NCBI GenBank assembly: GCA_030426805.1
Contig: JAUHXU010000003.1
Span: 601,488 to 665,487 of the forward strand
Reading direction: 5' to 3'
DNA: 64,000 bases
DNA from: a bacterium
GTDB taxonomy: Bacteria > Planctomycetota > JAFGQW01
Shown: positions 61,090 to 64,000 of the stretch, one piece after another
Layout of the letters: each line of letters opens with the position of its first letter
How positions within the stretch are numbered: position 1 is the stretch's first letter
Notes under the pieces: generated by a model
The model's database searches: none
Told to the model about the DNA's origin: nothing
What the model saw: only the letters and a program-made list of their open reading frames with translations
Position numbers and translations under genes: made by a program

Positions 61090-61436
61090 CGTAGAATACT
61101 CCTCGGACGAGAACGGGCCCCGAAATCGTTGTGGCGCCCCACTTGAGTTGCCTCGTTACGGAAGCGTACTTCGTCTTCCGCCAGCCTCAAGATCCACCGT
61201 GGACCCCCAAAAAGCAACGGCAGGTGGGTGGTGTTACACACCTTTTACTCTACCCCGACGTCCGGTCTTCGGGCGCCCCCCCGCCTGGCTGAACCTAACG
61301 TATTGATTTGAAACATGTTCCAGTCGATCTGGGGGTGACATTCGCGGGTGCGGTCGCCCGAGTCACGAAAACGGCGGAATCGACCACGGCAACCGGCGAA
61401 TGCGGCCGTTTCCGCCGAACCGAGAACGGAGAAGAG
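61090..61436. other. Intergenic region, divergent promoters
   Basis: 347 bp without a gene. On the minus strand TTGAGG-N16-TACGCT (about 61150-61190) is a candidate promoter for the Sec25 gene. On the plus strand an AT-rich patch (TATTGAT, near 61301) could drive the YbjQ gene at 61437. GGAGAAGAG before 61437 is its ribosome site. Nothing else recognised. Confidence 0.5.
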
Positions 61437-61778
61437 ATGATCGTCACGAACCTCGAAACGGTACCGGGCAAGCGGGTTGCCCGGAACCTCGGGCTGGTCA
61501 TGGGCAACACGATTCGGGCCAAGCACGTCGGGCGCGACCTGATGGCGGGGCTCAAGAACATCGTCGGCGGCGAGTTGCGCGGCTACACCGAGCTGCTCGC
61601 CGAAGCGCGCAAGGAGGCGATGGACCGCATGCTCTCGGCGGCGGAGCAGCTCGGTGCGAACGCGGTGGTGAACGTTCGTTTCTCGACGTCCTCGGTCACG
61701 CAAGGGGCGGCCGAGCTCTTCGCGTACGGCACGGCGGTGACGGTCGAGGAACTCGACGGCGCGGAGGCCGGCGCATGA
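61437..61778 (+). CDS. YbjQ/UPF0145 family protein
   Basis: 113 aa. Matches the YbjQ (DUF74, heavy-metal-binding domain) family end to end: IVTNLETVPGKRVARNLGLVMGNTI, then GGELRGYTELLAEARKEAMDRMLSAAEQLGANAVVNVRFSTSSV and YGTAVTVE. It forms pentamers in known structures; function unclear. The start follows GGAGAAGAG. ATGA overlap with the next gene. Confidence 0.9.
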   Translation: MIVTNLETVPGKRVARNLGLVMGNTIRAKHVGRDLMAGLKNIVGGELRGYTELLAEARKEAMDRMLSAAEQLGANAVVNVRFSTSSVTQGAAELFAYGTAVTVEELDGAEAGA

Positions 61779-62254
61779 TGTTCGCGATCCTCGAACAGCT
61801 CGCGCCGCTGATCATCTTCCTCGTCCTGCTCGCGATCGGCTTCGGCGTGGGACGCACGAAAGAGCGCCGCCACCTGAAGAGCCTCGACGAGCGCGAGTCG
61901 CAAGCCCGCGAGTTCACGGTCGACTCGCTGAAGCGGCCGCCCGAAGGAGTGGTCGTGCGCGAAGCCTTCCTGTGCAGCGGCTCGATCGTCATCGGCTCGG
62001 ACTACTTCAAGAGCGTCGGGGCATCGCTGAAGTCGCTCGTCGGCGGACGGCTCGGGACTTTCGAGTCGCTGCTCGAGCGCGCGCGTCGCGAGGCGACGCT
62101 GCGGATGATGGCCCAAGCGAAGCAACGCGGGGCCGACATGGTGATCAACACGCGCTTCGAGACGAGTTCGATCGGCCGGATGACCGGCAACAACGGGTTG
62201 GCCGCCTCGGAGATCGTCGCGTATGGCACGGCGCTCACGCTCGATCGAGCGTAA
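61775..62254 (+). CDS. Membrane-anchored YbjQ-like protein
   Basis: 159 aa. One N-terminal TM helix (about 6-27) and a charged linker (TKERRHLKSLDERESQAREF) precede a YbjQ-like domain (about 65-157: FLCSGSIVIGSDYFKSVGASLKSLVGGRLGTFESLLERARREA, then YGTALTL). ATG overlaps the upstream stop, making a YbjQ pair. The C-terminal end overlaps the next gene by 32 nt. Confidence 0.85.
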   Translation: MMFAILEQLAPLIIFLVLLAIGFGVGRTKERRHLKSLDERESQAREFTVDSLKRPPEGVVVREAFLCSGSIVIGSDYFKSVGASLKSLVGGRLGTFESLLERARREATLRMMAQAKQRGADMVINTRFETSSIGRMTGNNGLAASEIVAYGTALTLDRA

Positions 62255-62873
62255 CGAGTTCGCGGCCTACGGGGGCGACGTCGCGGTCGACGCGGCCGAC
62301 CCGACCCCGCCGTCTGCCCCGCCACCCGGCCCGAGGTCGCGCTGGACCACCGCGAACGTCGCGCTCGCGTTCGCCGTCGCGGTCTTCGGCAGCGTGCTCG
62401 GCATCCCCGCCGCGTTCGCCGAATCGCTGGTCGGTGGCGGCGGCGCGTCGCTCTTTGCCGTGATCCTCGTGATCGTGATCGGTCCCGCGGTCGAAGAGGT
62501 CGTCAAACCGATCGCGCTGATCTTCCTGCTCGAACGCGCGCCGCATCGGGTCCTCGGCCGAATGCAGATCTGGCTGTCGGCAGCGCTCGCGGGCGCCGGC
62601 TTCGCAGTGGTCGAGAATCTGATCTACATCCACGTCTACATCCCCGCGATGGACACGCCGCCGACCTTCGACGTCGCGGCGTGGCGGTGGACCGTGTGCA
62701 CGACGCTGCACGTCGTGTGCTCGAGCGTGATGGGGATCGGACTGGCCCGCGAACACACCCACGCGATGCGTGAGGGTCGGTCGTTCGAGCTGGAGCGCGT
62801 CGTGCCGATCTACGCGGTCGCGGTCGTGATCCACGGCCTCTACAACGCCTACGCGGTGTTCGGGCTCCCGTAG
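62223..62873 (+). CDS. PrsW-type membrane protease-like protein
   Basis: 216 aa. ATG 62223 lies inside the preceding gene; no better in-frame start exists near the first TM helix. Five or six TM helices follow a basic, then Pro-rich N-terminus. Motifs EEVVKP (about 96-101), a GFAVVENLIYI segment, HVVCSSVMGIGLAREH and HGLYNAYAV match the PrsW glutamic-type intramembrane protease family. Its substrate is unknown. Confidence 0.8.
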   Translation: MARRSRSIERNEFAAYGGDVAVDAADPTPPSAPPPGPRSRWTTANVALAFAVAVFGSVLGIPAAFAESLVGGGGASLFAVILVIVIGPAVEEVVKPIALIFLLERAPHRVLGRMQIWLSAALAGAGFAVVENLIYIHVYIPAMDTPPTFDVAAWRWTVCTTLHVVCSSVMGIGLAREHTHAMREGRSFELERVVPIYAVAVVIHGLYNAYAVFGLP

Positions 62874-62948
62874 CGCTTTGCCGAGTTTCTTCTGGACTCC
62901 GCCACCCCTTGTGAACGATCATCGCCAGGCGGTGCCAAGGGGGCCTTC

Positions 62949-63971
62949 TTGAAGCTCTTCCACGTCCTCAAGTCGCAGCAGTTCGACCGCGAGCGCCTCG
63001 ACTATCTCTGCTCGCTGTCCACGGTCGTTCGAAAGGTCGCGAAGAGCCGAGCCGGCTCGGACTTCCTCCGGTCGCGCCTCTCCCACCGGCGCGCGATGCT
63101 CTACTTCACGCAGCCGTCGACGCGCACGTTCCTGTCGTTTCTGAACGCGTGCCAGATCCTCGGGATCCAGACGAGCGAGATCCGGGATCCATCGACGTCG
63201 TCCGAATACAAAGGCGAGGATCTCAAGGACGCGCTGCGGACGTTCTCGAGTTACGTCGACCTGATCGTGATGCGCACGAACCGCGAGGGCGTCGCGGACC
63301 GCATCGCGGACCACCTCGACGCGACCGATCGGCCGATTCCGGTGATCAACGCGGGCAGCGGCAAGGACCAGCACCCCTCGCAAGCGCTGCTCGACGTCTA
63401 CACGCTGCACCGGTCGTTCCAGTTCAAGGGCGGCATCGACGGCAAGACGATCGCGATGGTCGGCGACCTCGCTCGCGGGCGCACGGTCCGGTCGCTGTGC
63501 TACCTGATGAAGAACTACGAGGACGTGCGCCTCGTCTTCGTCTCGCCCCACGGGTTCGGGATGCTGCCCGACCTCAAGGAGTTCCTGACGAAGCGCTCGA
63601 TCGCATTCGAGGAGACCGACGACCTCCGCGACGTCCTCCCCCGCTGCGACGCCCTCTACATGACGCGCGTCCAAGACGAACACGACGTCGACGACGAGTC
63701 GCACTCGTTCGACGCCGACCGCTTCACGCTGCACTACGACGACCTCGCGCGCCTGCGCGAGGACGCGGTGATCATGCACCCGCTGCCGCGCCGCCAGGAG
63801 ATCGACCGACGGATCGACGGTGATTCGCGGGCGATGTACTGGCGCCAGGCCCGCAACGGGATGTGGATGCGCGTCGCGATGATCGCGACGATCTTCGACG
63901 TCGCCGGTGAGATCCTCGATCACGCCGCCGACGTCTACACGACGAGCGAGTTGCGCGACGTCGGCCCCTGA
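62949..63971 (+). CDS. pyrB: Aspartate carbamoyltransferase catalytic subunit
   Basis: 340 aa. Joins carbamoyl phosphate and aspartate in pyrimidine synthesis. TTG start with AAGGGGG before it. FTQPSTRTFLSF (about 54-65) is the carbamoyl-phosphate site; DQHPSQALLD (about 139-148) and MHPLPRR (about 277-283) are aspartate/active-site segments. Slightly longer than the usual 310 aa at the N-terminus. The neighbouring regulatory subunit is not visible. Confidence 0.9.
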   Translation: MKLFHVLKSQQFDRERLDYLCSLSTVVRKVAKSRAGSDFLRSRLSHRRAMLYFTQPSTRTFLSFLNACQILGIQTSEIRDPSTSSEYKGEDLKDALRTFSSYVDLIVMRTNREGVADRIADHLDATDRPIPVINAGSGKDQHPSQALLDVYTLHRSFQFKGGIDGKTIAMVGDLARGRTVRSLCYLMKNYEDVRLVFVSPHGFGMLPDLKEFLTKRSIAFEETDDLRDVLPRCDALYMTRVQDEHDVDDESHSFDADRFTLHYDDLARLREDAVIMHPLPRRQEIDRRIDGDSRAMYWRQARNGMWMRVAMIATIFDVAGEILDHAADVYTTSELRDVGP

Positions 63972-63989
63972 GGAGGGACGCGCCACGCC

Positions 63990-64000
63990 ATGGTTCCAGC
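63990..64000 (+). CDS. Possible start of next gene (truncated by window)
   Basis: ATG 63990 follows GGAGGG (63972-63977). Only three codons are inside the window, so the product is unknown. Confidence 0.35.

Overview
The window is a high-GC, densely coded bacterial chromosome segment with no rRNA, prophage, transposase or CRISPR array. Several traits suggest a planctomycete-type bacterium (Planctomycetota): long secreted proteins with a shared C-terminal sandwich-like domain, PDZ plus cyclase-like repeat proteins, a Thr-type sulfatase-like enzyme, many lipoproteins and a DUF6677-like membrane protein. This is inference from gene style; no marker gene fixes the taxon. About fifty protein genes are called, many with ATGA, GTGA or TGATG stop/start overlaps.

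Layout. 0.1-3 kb: a Pro/Glu-rich envelope protein and a GAF-Roadblock/Roadblock pair. 3.4-6.8 kb: a three-gene envelope operon on the minus strand. 7-13 kb: a secreted propeller-like protein, a DUF3810-type metalloprotease-like protein, an O-antigen ligase-like protein, a CPBP protein, and PH-like and HEAT-like proteins. 13.2-18.4 kb: a cyclic-di-GMP-I riboswitch ahead of a large secreted glycosidase-like protein, then a parvulin chaperone. 18.6-21.5 kb: a signalling operon of pseudo-receiver-PATAN-Roadblock, Roadblock, and an HU/pseudo-receiver/histidine-kinase-like ATPase fusion. 21.5-22 kb: a candidate structured small RNA, a 163-bp palindromic element and a polypurine tract. 22-36.8 kb: secreted or lipoprotein paralogue pairs, an aminotransferase, RNase Z, an acyl-CoA synthetase and others. 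36.8-52.8 kb: housekeeping genes (purB, dprA, folC, radA, rsgA) mixed with membrane proteins.

52.9-56 kb: a four-gene overlapping operon encodes an Mre11-like nuclease and a Rad50-like ATPase divided between separate polypeptides. The N-terminal half ends just after a zinc-hook CxxC, a small coiled-coil protein is separate, and the C-terminal half carries Walker B.

57.7-61.1 kb: a selenocysteine island. selA and an encoded tRNA-Sec(UCA) lie next to two paralogous genes whose reading frames cross one TGA codon. In both, the TGA falls just after a signal peptide, in the context A-K-G-U, and is followed by a bacterial-SECIS-like hairpin. These predicted exported selenoproteins (Sec27 and Sec25) carry a thioredoxin-like domain without CxxC and a C-terminal coiled coil. 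Ordinary gene calling would truncate both. I regard this, with the split Mre11-Rad50, as the most novel content.

61.4-64 kb: two YbjQ-family genes, a PrsW-like protease, pyrB and the start of one more gene. At least three genes (8765, 10997, 48324) have a TANNAT -10-like hexamer 6-7 nt before the ATG, which suggests leaderless transcripts.
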